Shown here one piece after another: positions 52,204 to 62,199 of a stretch of 64,000 nucleotides of DNA. The stretch is from NCBI GenBank assembly GCA_002167855.2, contig NHBG02000020.1:324173-388172 (forward strand), written 5' to 3'. The notes below the pieces were generated by a model. That model saw only the letters and a program-made list of their open reading frames with translations. It had not been told where the DNA came from and did not search any database. This DNA comes from Gammaproteobacteria bacterium TMED1 (GTDB taxonomy: Bacteria; Pseudomonadota; Gammaproteobacteria; Pseudomonadales; Azotimanducaceae). Within the stretch, counting starts at the first letter, position 1; the number at the start of each line of letters is the position of its first letter. The translations under genes and the position numbers were made by a program.

Positions 52204-52662
52204 ATGTCTGACCTCTTATCCAAGGTAAAACTAAAGGCCAAACATCCTCTTGAAATAATGAGCGAATCCTCTTTACTCAACAAACTCCGCTCGAATGCTA
52301 ATAAACTGTTATCCATAGAAGATTTGATCCAACAAAATCTTTCCCTAAACTTACAAGTAGCAGCACTCAAAGGGGACACGTTACATTTAATCGCTCCCTC
52401 AAGCTCTGCAGCTACAAATATGAGGTACCGTCAGCAGACTATCATCAGCTTGCTCCGCAACCAATATCCTATCTCGAAATTGAAGCTCTCTGTTCGTCCT
52501 AAGGAGCCGCCACCTCCACCATATCTTAAGCCTCCAAATAAGCCGTCCCCAGAAAACGCCAGGCAAATAACTATAGCCGCTCAATATATCGAAAATGAAG
52601 GACTACGGAAAGCGCTAATTAAACTATCAAGGCGAGCGCATAAACCTAAAGCTGCTCAATAG
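52204..52662 (+). CDS. DUF721-family protein
   Basis: Position between lpxC and M23/secA; L[29 protein letters not shown] DUF721 pattern. Confidence 0.75.
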   Translation: MSDLLSKVKLKAKHPLEIMSESSLLNKLRSNANKLLSIEDLIQQNLSLNLQVAALKGDTLHLIAPSSSAATNMRYRQQTIISLLRNQYPISKLKLSVRPKEPPPPPYLKPPNKPSPENARQITIAAQYIENEGLRKALIKLSRRAHKPKAAQ

Positions 52663-53572
52663 TCAGCGGGAAAGAGTAGCTTAAAGGAGCCTCTTCGATC
52701 GACTTAAAAGTGACCATCTCCCAACTTTCTGGCTGTTCAAGAATTGCTTGACGCAGAGCATGATTTGCAGTGTGTCCAGATTTATATCCAATAAACTCCC
52801 CAATTATGCTGTGTCCAAGGAGATATAAATCGCCAATCGCATCAAGGATTTTATGGCGAACAAACTCGTCCTTATGTCTAAGCCCGTCATCATTGAGCAC
52901 TCTATACTGATCCACTACAACTGCGTTATCTAAACTACCGCCCTGAGCGAGATTTTTTTCACGAAGGTGGTCAAACTCCTGCATTAGCCCGAATGTTCTC
53001 GCTCGACTAACATCCCTAACATAAGAGGTACTCGAAACATCAACTCTCGCGGTTTGCTCTTTGATTATTGGGTTATCATAAATAATAGTATGACTAACTC
53101 GAAAGCCGTTATAAGGCCTTATCGATACTGATTGCTCATAAGAGGCGCCGAAGTTTCCACGTACAGCAACCTCCCTTCGAAACCTTATAAACTTTTTAGG
53201 GGCCTCCTGTTCTTCAATTCCAGCAGACTGAATTAAAAACACGAAAGTGGCAGAGCTACCGTCCATAATTGGCATTTCAGGACCACTTACTTCCACCAAA
53301 ATATTATCAATAGCTAGCCCACACAGGGCAGACATTAGATGTTCTATCGTAGAAATCCGATACCCATCTTTTACAATAGTAGTTGCAAGGGTCGTGTCAC
53401 CGACGAATTCTGTTAGTGCTGGAATTACTGTAGCTGGCTTTGCATCTTCCCGGACAAAAATCACCCCAGTATCTACAGGGGCTGGTCTAAGTGTCAGGTA
53501 AACTTTCTCACCAGTGTGCAAACCCACGCCAGTAGCGCGAATTACATTCTTTAGCGTTCTCTGCCGGATCAT
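52646..53572 (-). CDS. lpxC: UDP-3-O-acyl-N-acetylglucosamine deacetylase
   Basis: [67 protein letters not shown]. Confidence 0.97.
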   Translation of the reverse strand: MIRQRTLKNVIRATGVGLHTGEKVYLTLRPAPVDTGVIFVREDAKPATVIPALTEFVGDTTLATTIVKDGYRISTIEHLMSALCGLAIDNILVEVSGPEMPIMDGSSATFVFLIQSAGIEEQEAPKKFIRFRREVAVRGNFGASYEQSVSIRPYNGFRVSHTIIYDNPIIKEQTARVDVSSTSYVRDVSRARTFGLMQEFDHLREKNLAQGGSLDNAVVVDQYRVLNDDGLRHKDEFVRHKILDAIGDLYLLGHSIIGEFIGYKSGHTANHALRQAILEQPESWEMVTFKSIEEAPLSYSFPLTIEQL

Positions 53573-53705
53573 TATTCTTCTTATCTCCTCAGAACCCGCA
53601 AAGCCTGAATGTTAACAGATTAAGCGCTTAAGCTCTATGACCACGTCTACATATTCAGACTTCAAAGAAGACAATAAGTTGCACCCAGATTTCAATATTT
53701 GCCAA

Positions 53706-54860
53706 TTAATCGGCCTGGCGACGTAAAAAAGCGGGTATATCCAAGTAGTCTAAGTCCTTATTATTTGATATTTCTTCTGCTCCCCCCTCCACTAATGCAT
53801 TTCGAGTTATTGTGGGCGTATCAAAATCTTCGTATTTAGTCATTCCGTCGCCAGAAACTAAGGGTTCTGAGATACCTTTAGCAACTTTTTGTTTATCGTA
53901 TTTGTCTGAACTAAGGCCAGTAGCAACGACAGTTACACGTAGTTGTTCTTCCATACCTGGATCTATGACTGTACCAACAACTATAGTTGCGTTTTCTGAA
54001 GCGAATTCTTCAACTGTTGCACCTACCTCGGAAAATTCCCCCAGGGTAACGCTAGCGCCTGCCGCTATGTTTACTAGAATTCCGCGTGCACCATGAAAGT
54101 CAACATCCTCGAGCAGAGGACTTCGGACCGCCGCTTCAGCCGCTTGCCTAGCCCTACTCTCGCCTGTTGCAATTCCACTTCCCATCATCGCCATGCCCAT
54201 TTCACTCATTACGGTACGCACGTCAGCGAAATCTACATTAATCATTCCTGGACGGATGATTAGATCTGCTATCCCCTTTACAGCACCAAGCACAACATCA
54301 TCAACAGCACCAAAAGCTTCCAGCAAGGGTTTATCCTCACCCATTATTGCGAGTAGCTTTTGATTAGGGATAGTAATTAAAGAATCCACATTTTTCGCCA
54401 GCTCAGCGATTCCAGCTTGAGCTATTTTCATGCGTTTTTTTCCCTCAAAAATAAAAGGCTTTGTAACAACAGCTACAGTAAGAATTCCTAAATCACGGGC
54501 AATTTCGGCTACTATTGGTGCCGCACCGGTACCTGTACCTCCGCCCATTCCAGCGGCAATAAATACCATATCCGCTCCCTGCAGCACCTCAGCAATACGC
54601 TCTCTATCCTCAACCGCAGCATCTTTACCCCTTACTGGGTCTGCTCCAGCACCCAACCCCTTGGTTATTGTATTACCAAGCTGCAGCAACGTCTTTGCCG
54701 ATAAATTTTGTAAAGCCTGAGCATCGGTATTAGCACAAATAAAATCGACACCCTCAATGTTTTGAGAAACCATGTGTTCAACCGCGTTTCCGCCGCCCCC
54801 ACCGACTCCAATCACTTTAATTACGGCACTTTCTGCTGCATCATCGACTAGTTCGAACAT
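53706..54860 (-). CDS. ftsZ: Cell division protein FtsZ
   Basis: IGVGGGGGNAVEHM, GMGGGTGTGAAPIVAEIA, C-terminal LDIPAFLRRQAD. Confidence 0.98.
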   Translation of the reverse strand: MFELVDDAAESAVIKVIGVGGGGGNAVEHMVSQNIEGVDFICANTDAQALQNLSAKTLLQLGNTITKGLGAGADPVRGKDAAVEDRERIAEVLQGADMVFIAAGMGGGTGTGAAPIVAEIARDLGILTVAVVTKPFIFEGKKRMKIAQAGIAELAKNVDSLITIPNQKLLAIMGEDKPLLEAFGAVDDVVLGAVKGIADLIIRPGMINVDFADVRTVMSEMGMAMMGSGIATGESRARQAAEAAVRSPLLEDVDFHGARGILVNIAAGASVTLGEFSEVGATVEEFASENATIVVGTVIDPGMEEQLRVTVVATGLSSDKYDKQKVAKGISEPLVSGDGMTKYEDFDTPTITRNALVEGGAEEISNNKDLDYLDIPAFLRRQAD

Positions 54861-54919
54861 TTATCTTCCTCCTCAGGCAAAGATTTTCGAAGAATCTATA
54901 ATTACTAAGTTTTTTTTCA

Positions 54920-56146
54920 TCAACCTAAAAACCAACCTTTAATTCTCTTAACAAAGCTATCGATATCACTTTGACCCCCGCTGACCGTAATGGCTTGCCT
55001 GTCAGCTGCGTATTGCAACAATCCCACTGCAGTTGAGTAAATGGGATTCCTGACAATATCAGTTAAACCCCTGATTCCTCTCGGTTTTCCTATACTTACC
55101 GGCATGTGAAAAATCTCTTCCGCTAGTTCCACTACCCCCTCCATTTTGGAGGTACCTCCAGTAAGAACAATACCGGCGCCCACTAAACTCTCAAAACCGC
55201 TGCGCCTAAGCTCTCCCTGGATCAGGGTAAATAGCTCATCGTAACGAGGCTCAACAACTTCCGCCAAAGCCTGACGAGAAAGGTCTCGGGCTGAACGATC
55301 GCCCACACTGGGTACCTTGATGGTTTCATTTTCTCCTGCCAACTTTGCTAAAGCACATGCGTACTTTATTTTTATTTCCTCAGCGTTAGGAGGTGGTGTC
55401 CTTAATGCCATAGCTATGTCATTTGTAACTTGGTCTCCTGCAATTGGGATGACCGCCGTATGCCTTATTGCACCATCAGTAAAGATCGCTATGTCGGTCG
55501 TTCCACCTCCAATATCAACCAGACAAACCCCAAGATCTTTTTCGTCCTCGCTTAGAACTGCATAGCTTGAAGCTAACTGTTCGAGAATAATGTCCTCAAC
55601 CTCTAAACCACAGCGCCTGATACATTTTTCTATATTCTGTGCTGCATTCACCGCACATGTAACAAGGTGCACCTTTGCCTCAAGTCGAACACCAGACATT
55701 CCTAAAGGAGTCTTAACATCTTCTTGGTTATCGACCACATATTCCTGCGGAAGGATATGAAGAATCTTCTGATCTGCAGGGATGGCTACAGCCTGAGCTG
55801 CGTCAATAACCCGATCTATATCAGGTGAAAACACCTCTCTGTCTCTTATCGCTACAATTCCATGTGAGTTAAGACTGCGAATGTGACTACCTGCTATTCC
55901 TGCGTAGACAGCATGAATCTGGCAGCCAGCCATAAGTTCTGCTTCCTCTACCGCACGCTGAATTGACTGAACTGTAGAGTCGATATTAACGACGACTCCT
56001 TTCTTTAAACCTTTTGTTGAAGGATGACTCCCGATACCGACAATTTCTACAACCCCTTCAGGTGACAATTCAGCAACGATAGCTACCACCTTAGAGGTCC
56101 CAATATCCAGCCCAACTAGCATCCGCGACTCATTCGAAGCATTCAT
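54920..56146 (-). CDS. ftsA: Cell division protein FtsA
   Basis: VGLDIGTSKVVAIVAE, VDIGGGTTDIAIF, GIVLTGGTSKMEG. Confidence 0.97.
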   Translation of the reverse strand: MNASNESRMLVGLDIGTSKVVAIVAELSPEGVVEIVGIGSHPSTKGLKKGVVVNIDSTVQSIQRAVEEAELMAGCQIHAVYAGIAGSHIRSLNSHGIVAIRDREVFSPDIDRVIDAAQAVAIPADQKILHILPQEYVVDNQEDVKTPLGMSGVRLEAKVHLVTCAVNAAQNIEKCIRRCGLEVEDIILEQLASSYAVLSEDEKDLGVCLVDIGGGTTDIAIFTDGAIRHTAVIPIAGDQVTNDIAMALRTPPPNAEEIKIKYACALAKLAGENETIKVPSVGDRSARDLSRQALAEVVEPRYDELFTLIQGELRRSGFESLVGAGIVLTGGTSKMEGVVELAEEIFHMPVSIGKPRGIRGLTDIVRNPIYSTAVGLLQYAADRQAITVSGGQSDIDSFVKRIKGWFLG

Positions 56147-56877
56147 AATCTCATATCTCTCTGGAGTTTATCGTTTTTTGCGAGCTCCCATTTATTAATC
56201 CACTCAACGGCTGCGCCGTTGTTATATCTGGCATCAATTAGCTTAGGAGTCCCAAGAGATTTATTTTTGATCTCAAACAAAATATCAACTGATCTTTGAA
56301 GTCTTTCTCGAATATTTTCATTACCCAGAAAGAATTTTGTACCCAATGAATTATGAAATTCCCAAGCTCCCCTATCATTTAGTTTTAGAAGCTCTATCAC
56401 ATTCCCTGACTTAAATAGCACACGATTGAATTGCTGATACTCTTCCATGACTCGAGGAGCCGTTCCTTTGGGGCCATAAAGGTGAGGCAAATCTCCATCG
56501 ATAACATGGTCGGCAACAAAAACCTCCCCAAGATCATTTATGTATCCATCATCATTCCAATAAGCAATGGCTTTCTCTAATTTGATATCCAGCTCCAGAT
56601 TGTTGGGCCATTTACGAGCGATATAAACGGATTGAATTGAAGTGATTTGTTCTAAATGCGTTTTAATATCGAGAAGATTATCTAAATCAACAACATTCTT
56701 TAATTCGTTCAAAATTTGTTTTAAGTGCTTATCATCAAGATCATTCTTAAGAGAGATCTTTAGATCTTTGCCTAATGCGGAATCCATAAAGTGAGCGCCG
56801 CCAATAACAGTGGGGAATAAAAAGAGCGTAAGTAATAGAATTTTATAATTCACGCAATCACCCTCCTTTCTGCCCAA
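56143..56877 (-). CDS. ftsQ: Cell division protein FtsQ
   Basis: N-terminal TM then POTRA-like region (SIQSVYIARKWPNNLELDIKLEKAIAYWN); between ftsA and murC. Confidence 0.9.
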   Translation of the reverse strand: MGRKEGDCVNYKILLLTLFLFPTVIGGAHFMDSALGKDLKISLKNDLDDKHLKQILNELKNVVDLDNLLDIKTHLEQITSIQSVYIARKWPNNLELDIKLEKAIAYWNDDGYINDLGEVFVADHVIDGDLPHLYGPKGTAPRVMEEYQQFNRVLFKSGNVIELLKLNDRGAWEFHNSLGTKFFLGNENIRERLQRSVDILFEIKNKSLGTPKLIDARYNNGAAVEWINKWELAKNDKLQRDMRL

Positions 56878-58310
56878 TTCATCGTTAAATCAGCAGCAAG
56901 CTGAGCCGTTGCTCCCGCACCTTGTGTCAAAAGCAAATCTCCGGCCTTCAATATATTCTCAAGACGATCGAAAACATCGTTCATTTCTGTCACATGGTCA
57001 ATCTGAATGTGCTGGCTCAACTTATCATATAGATCCTTACTCGTGGCCCCAGAAATGTAAGCTTCTCCCGCAGGATAAACATCCACTAATATCAAATAAT
57101 CTACTTCTGAAAGCACTTCGATGAACTGATCAAATAGTTCAAACGTACGGGTATATCGGTGAGGTTGATAAACCATCACTAATCGATTTTTTGACCATCC
57201 ATCACGAATAGCCTTAATGGTTTCCCTTACCTCAGTGGGATGGTGCCCATAGTCATCGATCAAAAGAATAGTTCCTTTACCCAGCGAGAACGTCCCATGC
57301 ATTTCGAAACGACGTTCGACTCCTTGGAAACTCGCCAGGCCAGCAATAATATCTCTGTTGGGGACATTCTCATCCATAGCAATAGCGATAGATGCGAGTG
57401 CGTTCAAAGCATTGTGACGTCCCGGTAATGCTAGATCTATTTTTAGAGATTCTTTTTTACTAACAGATCTAACAAAAAAAGTTGACGTATCTCCGTGTTG
57501 GGTATATCCGTAGGCTTGAATATCAGCATCCGCATCAAAGCCATAGGTCAGTACTGGTCTCTTTATATCAGGAATTATGGAGCGTACACCGGGGTCGTCA
57601 ATACACGCCAATACAACACCATAAAATGGCAAGTTATGGACAAATGCTAAAAAAGCTTCCTTTAATTTTTGCAAGCTGCCACAGTAATTATTTAGGTGGT
57701 CACGATCGATATTTGTTAATACCACAACCATTGGCTGTAAATATAAGAATGATGTATCACTCTCATCTGCTTCGGCTACTATGTACCTACTGGCGCCAAG
57801 TTTCGCATTAGACTCTGTACTGTTTAATAACCCGCCAATAACGAAAGTAGGGTCTAGTCTGGCCTGAGATAGTATTGATACTATGAGGCTAGTGGTAGTA
57901 GTTTTGCCATGGGTGCCTGCAACGGCTATCCCATATCTATACCTCATAAGCTCGCCCAACATTTCAGCTCTGGGGATTACCGGGATTCTTTCTCTAAGTG
58001 CCGCCACGACTTCCACATTATTTGGATCAATAGCAGAAGAAACGACAACTACATCTACATCAGAAATATTTTTTATAGAATGACCAATATAGATATCAAT
58101 ACCTATATTTACTAGTCTCTCCGTGACTCCAGAGCTTATTATATCGGAGCCGGAAATCTCGTAACCTTGATTATGCAGAACTTCAGCGATACCACTCATG
58201 CCAGAACCCCCAATACCAACAAAATGGATACGCTTTATACGACGCATCTCCACCGTGTCTAGATATCTTCTATCTTGCACGAGCTCTCCTTGTTCGGTTT
58301 CTGCATTCAA
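56850..58310 (-). CDS. murC: UDP-N-acetylmuramate--L-alanine ligase (start may be the internal ATG near 58247)
   Basis: IHFVGIGGSGMSGIAEVL, AGTHGKTTTTSL, DDYGHHPTEV. Confidence 0.97.
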   Translation of the reverse strand: MNAETEQGELVQDRRYLDTVEMRRIKRIHFVGIGGSGMSGIAEVLHNQGYEISGSDIISSGVTERLVNIGIDIYIGHSIKNISDVDVVVVSSAIDPNNVEVVAALRERIPVIPRAEMLGELMRYRYGIAVAGTHGKTTTTSLIVSILSQARLDPTFVIGGLLNSTESNAKLGASRYIVAEADESDTSFLYLQPMVVVLTNIDRDHLNNYCGSLQKLKEAFLAFVHNLPFYGVVLACIDDPGVRSIIPDIKRPVLTYGFDADADIQAYGYTQHGDTSTFFVRSVSKKESLKIDLALPGRHNALNALASIAIAMDENVPNRDIIAGLASFQGVERRFEMHGTFSLGKGTILLIDDYGHHPTEVRETIKAIRDGWSKNRLVMVYQPHRYTRTFELFDQFIEVLSEVDYLILVDVYPAGEAYISGATSKDLYDKLSQHIQIDHVTEMNDVFDRLENILKAGDLLLTQGAGATAQLAADLTMNWAERRVIA

Positions 58311-59427
58311 ATTCTACTCGCAGCAAAATACCAATTAGTAGACAGCTCACAATAAGGCTATTACCCCCATAACTCATAAGAGGCAGAGTTAGGCCTTTTG
58401 TAGGTAGTACTCCAAGATTAACGCCAAGATTTATGAAAGCCTGTATACCAAGTATTAGACCTGCACCGTAGGCGACATAGGCGTGAAACTTTAATCCCAC
58501 TGATAGGGCATGGCTACCTAGCCAAAGACTACGCATCACCATCAAGGAAAAAATAGCGATGATAAAGCTAGCACCAACAAGACCCAACTCTTCCGCGATT
58601 ATAGAAAACAAGAAATCTGTATGAGCCTCAGGAAGAAAAAATAATTTCTGAATACTATTGCCTAAACCTAGACCAAAGAGATCTCCCCTACCAAAGGCTA
58701 TAAGTGCTTGAGTCAATTGATATCCACCTTCGTATGGATGCTCCCAGGGGTTTGTAAATACGATGAGTCTTTCAAAACGATAAGGTTCAAAAACTATCAG
58801 CAGTACACCCGCAAGAATGCTCACGATTAACAGAGGCGCAAAATATCTTATAGGAACTCCAGCTAAAAAAATGATGCCCATGATAGATGAAGTAATGACT
58901 ATAGATGTCCCAAAATCTGGCTGCGCCATTAGTAAGCAAATGACTGTGACTAGTATGATCGAAGGTTTCAAGAAACTGGAGAGCTTATTAGCCTCATTCC
59001 TTTTAAGGCTAGCTAAATACCCAGCAATATAAAAAATAATGAATAATTTTAAAAATTCTGACCCTTGGATACTGAAAGGGCCGAAAGGAATCCATCGCTG
59101 ACTTCCATTCACTTCTCGACCAAGACCTGGAATAAGTACTAAAACCAGTAATATCATTCCAACTATTAAAAGCGGTAGGCTCATCTTCTCCCAAAACTTT
59201 ATAGGCAGACCTATGGCCAACAAACCAATGCCAACACTAATAAAAAGATATATTAAATGCTTCAGTAGTAGATAGAATGAGCTCCCATAATATCGAGCTG
59301 ACATTTCTACTGATGCCGATGCAACCATAACTAAGCCAATCAGGAGAAGTGTAAGAGCACTTGAAAATATTATAGGATCGAGCGGAAATCTATTTTCAGA
59401 TATGTTGCCTCGTGCATGATTCTTCAT
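58270..59427 (-). CDS. ftsW: Peptidoglycan glycosyltransferase FtsW
   Basis: SERIES-family TMs, GREVNGSQRWIPFGPFSIQGSEFLKL, LPEAHTDFLFSIIAEELG, PLMSYGGNSL. Confidence 0.96.
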   Translation of the reverse strand: MKNHARGNISENRFPLDPIIFSSALTLLLIGLVMVASASVEMSARYYGSSFYLLLKHLIYLFISVGIGLLAIGLPIKFWEKMSLPLLIVGMILLVLVLIPGLGREVNGSQRWIPFGPFSIQGSEFLKLFIIFYIAGYLASLKRNEANKLSSFLKPSIILVTVICLLMAQPDFGTSIVITSSIMGIIFLAGVPIRYFAPLLIVSILAGVLLIVFEPYRFERLIVFTNPWEHPYEGGYQLTQALIAFGRGDLFGLGLGNSIQKLFFLPEAHTDFLFSIIAEELGLVGASFIIAIFSLMVMRSLWLGSHALSVGLKFHAYVAYGAGLILGIQAFINLGVNLGVLPTKGLTLPLMSYGGNSLIVSCLLIGILLRVEFECRNRTRRARAR

Positions 59428-60737
59428 AGTGAATACCTATGGACTAGAGCTTTGAACGCATTGCCCCGGGCGCGATAATCCTCAAACATATCAAAGCTTG
59501 CGCATGCAGGAGAGAGTAAAACGATATCATTTGATTTAGCAGAATGTATGGCTTGAGTAAAAGCCCCTGCTAGCGTTTTGGCCCTTGTTAAATCACACAG
59601 TCCATCGAGTGTTGTGCTAATTTCTTCCGCTGATTCACCAAAAACTATCGCCTTCTTGACAAAGGTATTTACCGGTAGTTTCAGGTCAGAAAAGTCGTTA
59701 GATTTTGATACCCCTCCCAATAGCAGGATAATATTTTGTTTTTGGGCAAAGCTTTCAATTGCAGCAACACAGGAAGAAACGTTAGTTGCTTTCGAATCAT
59801 TATAAAATGTTATGCCATTTGTTTTTTTAACCAGTTCACAGCGATGAGGTAGGCCCTCAAAGGTTTTTATATTCTCAAGCATAGCAGTCATTTCAAGCCC
59901 AATAGCTTCTCCTAGAGCCAGAGTTGCCATACAGTTTAAAACGTTATGTTCCCCTCCAATCGGAAGATCCTCCTTTAAGATTAGCGGTGTTCTTCCACGG
60001 CAAATCACCCGATCTGCTAGACCGAAGTCACTTGCGGCTGGCGGCTTATCCAATCCAAAAGAAATACTCGAGCTATCTTTTGGAATTGCATATTTTCGTT
60101 GAAGCTGGCGATTAAGTATCGCGGTCTTGCAATTCTGATATACATTACCCTTTACCCCGTAATAATGGTCCAAAGAGTTGTAGCGGTCTAGGTGGTCAGG
60201 GGACAAGTTCAAAACTACTGAGGCTAGTAAAGGCAGATTGGTAGCTAGTTCAAGCTGAAAGCTGGATAGCTCCAGGATATATAACTTCGCTGACTTACTA
60301 AGTAAGTCAAGGCAAGGTTTCCCAATATTCCCGCCAACAGAAACGCCTTTTCTTTCACAAGCAGCCACATGACCAAGCATCGCGGTGACAGTACTCTTCC
60401 CGTTAGATCCAGTTATTGCAACCATAGGAGCATCGGCTAATCGTCCAAACATTGCCACGTCACCTGTAATGGGGATACCTTGTTTTTTAGCCTCAACGAG
60501 ACAGGGTTTAGACAAAGCCACTCCGGGACTAACAACTATCTCGCTTGCACCAAGAATCATCTTCGCATTGGTCTTGCAGAAAGGGATATGAGGATTAATT
60601 GTGTCTAATGCTTTTCGAGCCAAGGGAGAAGGATTATCGTCAACAACTACATAGCTAACACCCTCACTCTCAAAGTATCGTGCACAGCTGAGGCCTGTCG
60701 CGCCTGCGCCAAAAATAATCTTGTAATCCTTCGACAA
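59424..60737 (-). CDS. murD: UDP-N-acetylmuramoylalanine--D-glutamate ligase
   Basis: GAGATGLSCARYF, ITGSNGKSTVTAML, NDSKATN, LLLGGVSKSNDFSDL, LLSPACASFDMFEDYRARG. Confidence 0.97.
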   Translation of the reverse strand: MSKDYKIIFGAGATGLSCARYFESEGVSYVVVDDNPSPLARKALDTINPHIPFCKTNAKMILGASEIVVSPGVALSKPCLVEAKKQGIPITGDVAMFGRLADAPMVAITGSNGKSTVTAMLGHVAACERKGVSVGGNIGKPCLDLLSKSAKLYILELSSFQLELATNLPLLASVVLNLSPDHLDRYNSLDHYYGVKGNVYQNCKTAILNRQLQRKYAIPKDSSSISFGLDKPPAASDFGLADRVICRGRTPLILKEDLPIGGEHNVLNCMATLALGEAIGLEMTAMLENIKTFEGLPHRCELVKKTNGITFYNDSKATNVSSCVAAIESFAQKQNIILLLGGVSKSNDFSDLKLPVNTFVKKAIVFGESAEEISTTLDGLCDLTRAKTLAGAFTQAIHSAKSNDIVLLSPACASFDMFEDYRARGNAFKALVHRYSL

Positions 60738-60744
60738 AATTACA

Positions 60745-62199
60745 CTATCCTTTCTGTATAGTAGAAATATATTCTTCTACTGTTGCTAAATCATTGAAGG
60801 GCTCTTTATGCCCGTAAATCTCTTGATAAGACTCGTGGCCTTTACCGGCAATAAGAATCACATCACCTTGCGCTGCCTCATTGATTGCTTTCTTAATCGC
60901 TAGTCCTCGAGATAATTCAATACTGTAAATTTCATTATCCTCAATCCCCTCAATAATATCGTTAGCAATTTTTTGCGGTTCCTCAAACCTAGGATTATCG
61001 TTTGTGATAATGAGGTGGTCAGCCAAATCAGAGGCGATCTCACCCATCTTTCTTCGCTTACCTCTATCACGATCTCCTCCACAACCAAATACACACCAGA
61101 TCTTCCCAGCGCAATGTGATCGAATACCAACTAGAACATTTCGAAGCGCCTCAGGCGTATGGGCATAATCAACAATAATCGAGGGATAACTTGATTTATA
61201 AAACGCATGCATACGGCCAGGTAAATTTTTTATTCTCCCTAAAAAGTTTATAGAATCTTTAAAATCGAAACCCAAAGCACCAAGAACGCTAGCAGCTGCA
61301 AGGAGATTACTTACATTGAATTTACCCATTAAATTGGATCTTAGGGTAGCAGTACCCCAAGGACTATCGAGTTTGAAAGACATACCAGTCTCATGGAGCC
61401 TTATCGAGCTCGCTACGACATCTGACTTGGAATTAAAGCCATAAAATATTTTTTTCGCCTGAATACCCTTAGATATTTCTTGGCAGTGAAAATCATCAGA
61501 ATTGAGGACAGCCAATTCCAATTGTGGCCACTCCATAAGTCGCCTCTTTGCATTGAGATAAGCCTCCATCGTTAAATGATAATCAAGGTGATCTCGCGAG
61601 AGATTTGTATAAGCGGCAATTTTAATTCGGGTACCGTTCAAACGCATCTGACTTAGACCATGGGATGATGCTTCTAAAGCCACCATCGAGCATCCGTTAG
61701 TCAGAAGGGAAGCAAGTTTTGATTGCAAAGTGATTGGGTCAGGAGTCGTTAACCTATCTATTTGGTTATCATCTAAAGCATATGGTAACCCTACCCCTAA
61801 TGTGCCCATTACTCCACATTGGGTTCCGAGATTAGTTGCTGCCGTCGCTACGAAATTAGCAACTGACGTTTTACCATTGGTTCCTGTTACAGCAAAAATA
61901 GTAAGTTTTTTCGATGGCTCCCCGAAGAATCGACTAGCTATTTCTCCCCTCTTACTTTTTAGGTTAGCTACTGATATGACAGGAACTGATGTAGAGGTAG
62001 CAGGAAATGAGCGATCGCACAAAATCGCAGCAGCGCGGTTTTCAACCTCACTAATAAACTTCCTTCCATCATTTTTTTGACCTTTGATAGCGATATAAAG
62101 CGATCCTTTGGTCACTTTACGAGAGTCATCAGTTACATCACGAATGAACACATCGTCATCAAGAGTAATATCAGGAAGTAATTCACTAAGCATAGTCAT
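60745..62199 (-). CDS. murE: UDP-N-acetylmuramoyl-tripeptide synthetase MurE (diaminopimelate-type DNPR motif)
   Basis: TGTNGKTSVANFV, YAHTPEALRNVL, TNDNPRFEEP. Confidence 0.96.
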   Translation of the reverse strand: MTMLSELLPDITLDDDVFIRDVTDDSRKVTKGSLYIAIKGQKNDGRKFISEVENRAAAILCDRSFPATSTSVPVISVANLKSKRGEIASRFFGEPSKKLTIFAVTGTNGKTSVANFVATAATNLGTQCGVMGTLGVGLPYALDDNQIDRLTTPDPITLQSKLASLLTNGCSMVALEASSHGLSQMRLNGTRIKIAAYTNLSRDHLDYHLTMEAYLNAKRRLMEWPQLELAVLNSDDFHCQEISKGIQAKKIFYGFNSKSDVVASSIRLHETGMSFKLDSPWGTATLRSNLMGKFNVSNLLAAASVLGALGFDFKDSINFLGRIKNLPGRMHAFYKSSYPSIIVDYAHTPEALRNVLVGIRSHCAGKIWCVFGCGGDRDRGKRRKMGEIASDLADHLIITNDNPRFEEPQKIANDIIEGIEDNEIYSIELSRGLAIKKAINEAAQGDVILIAGKGHESYQEIYGHKEPFNDLATVEEYISTIQKG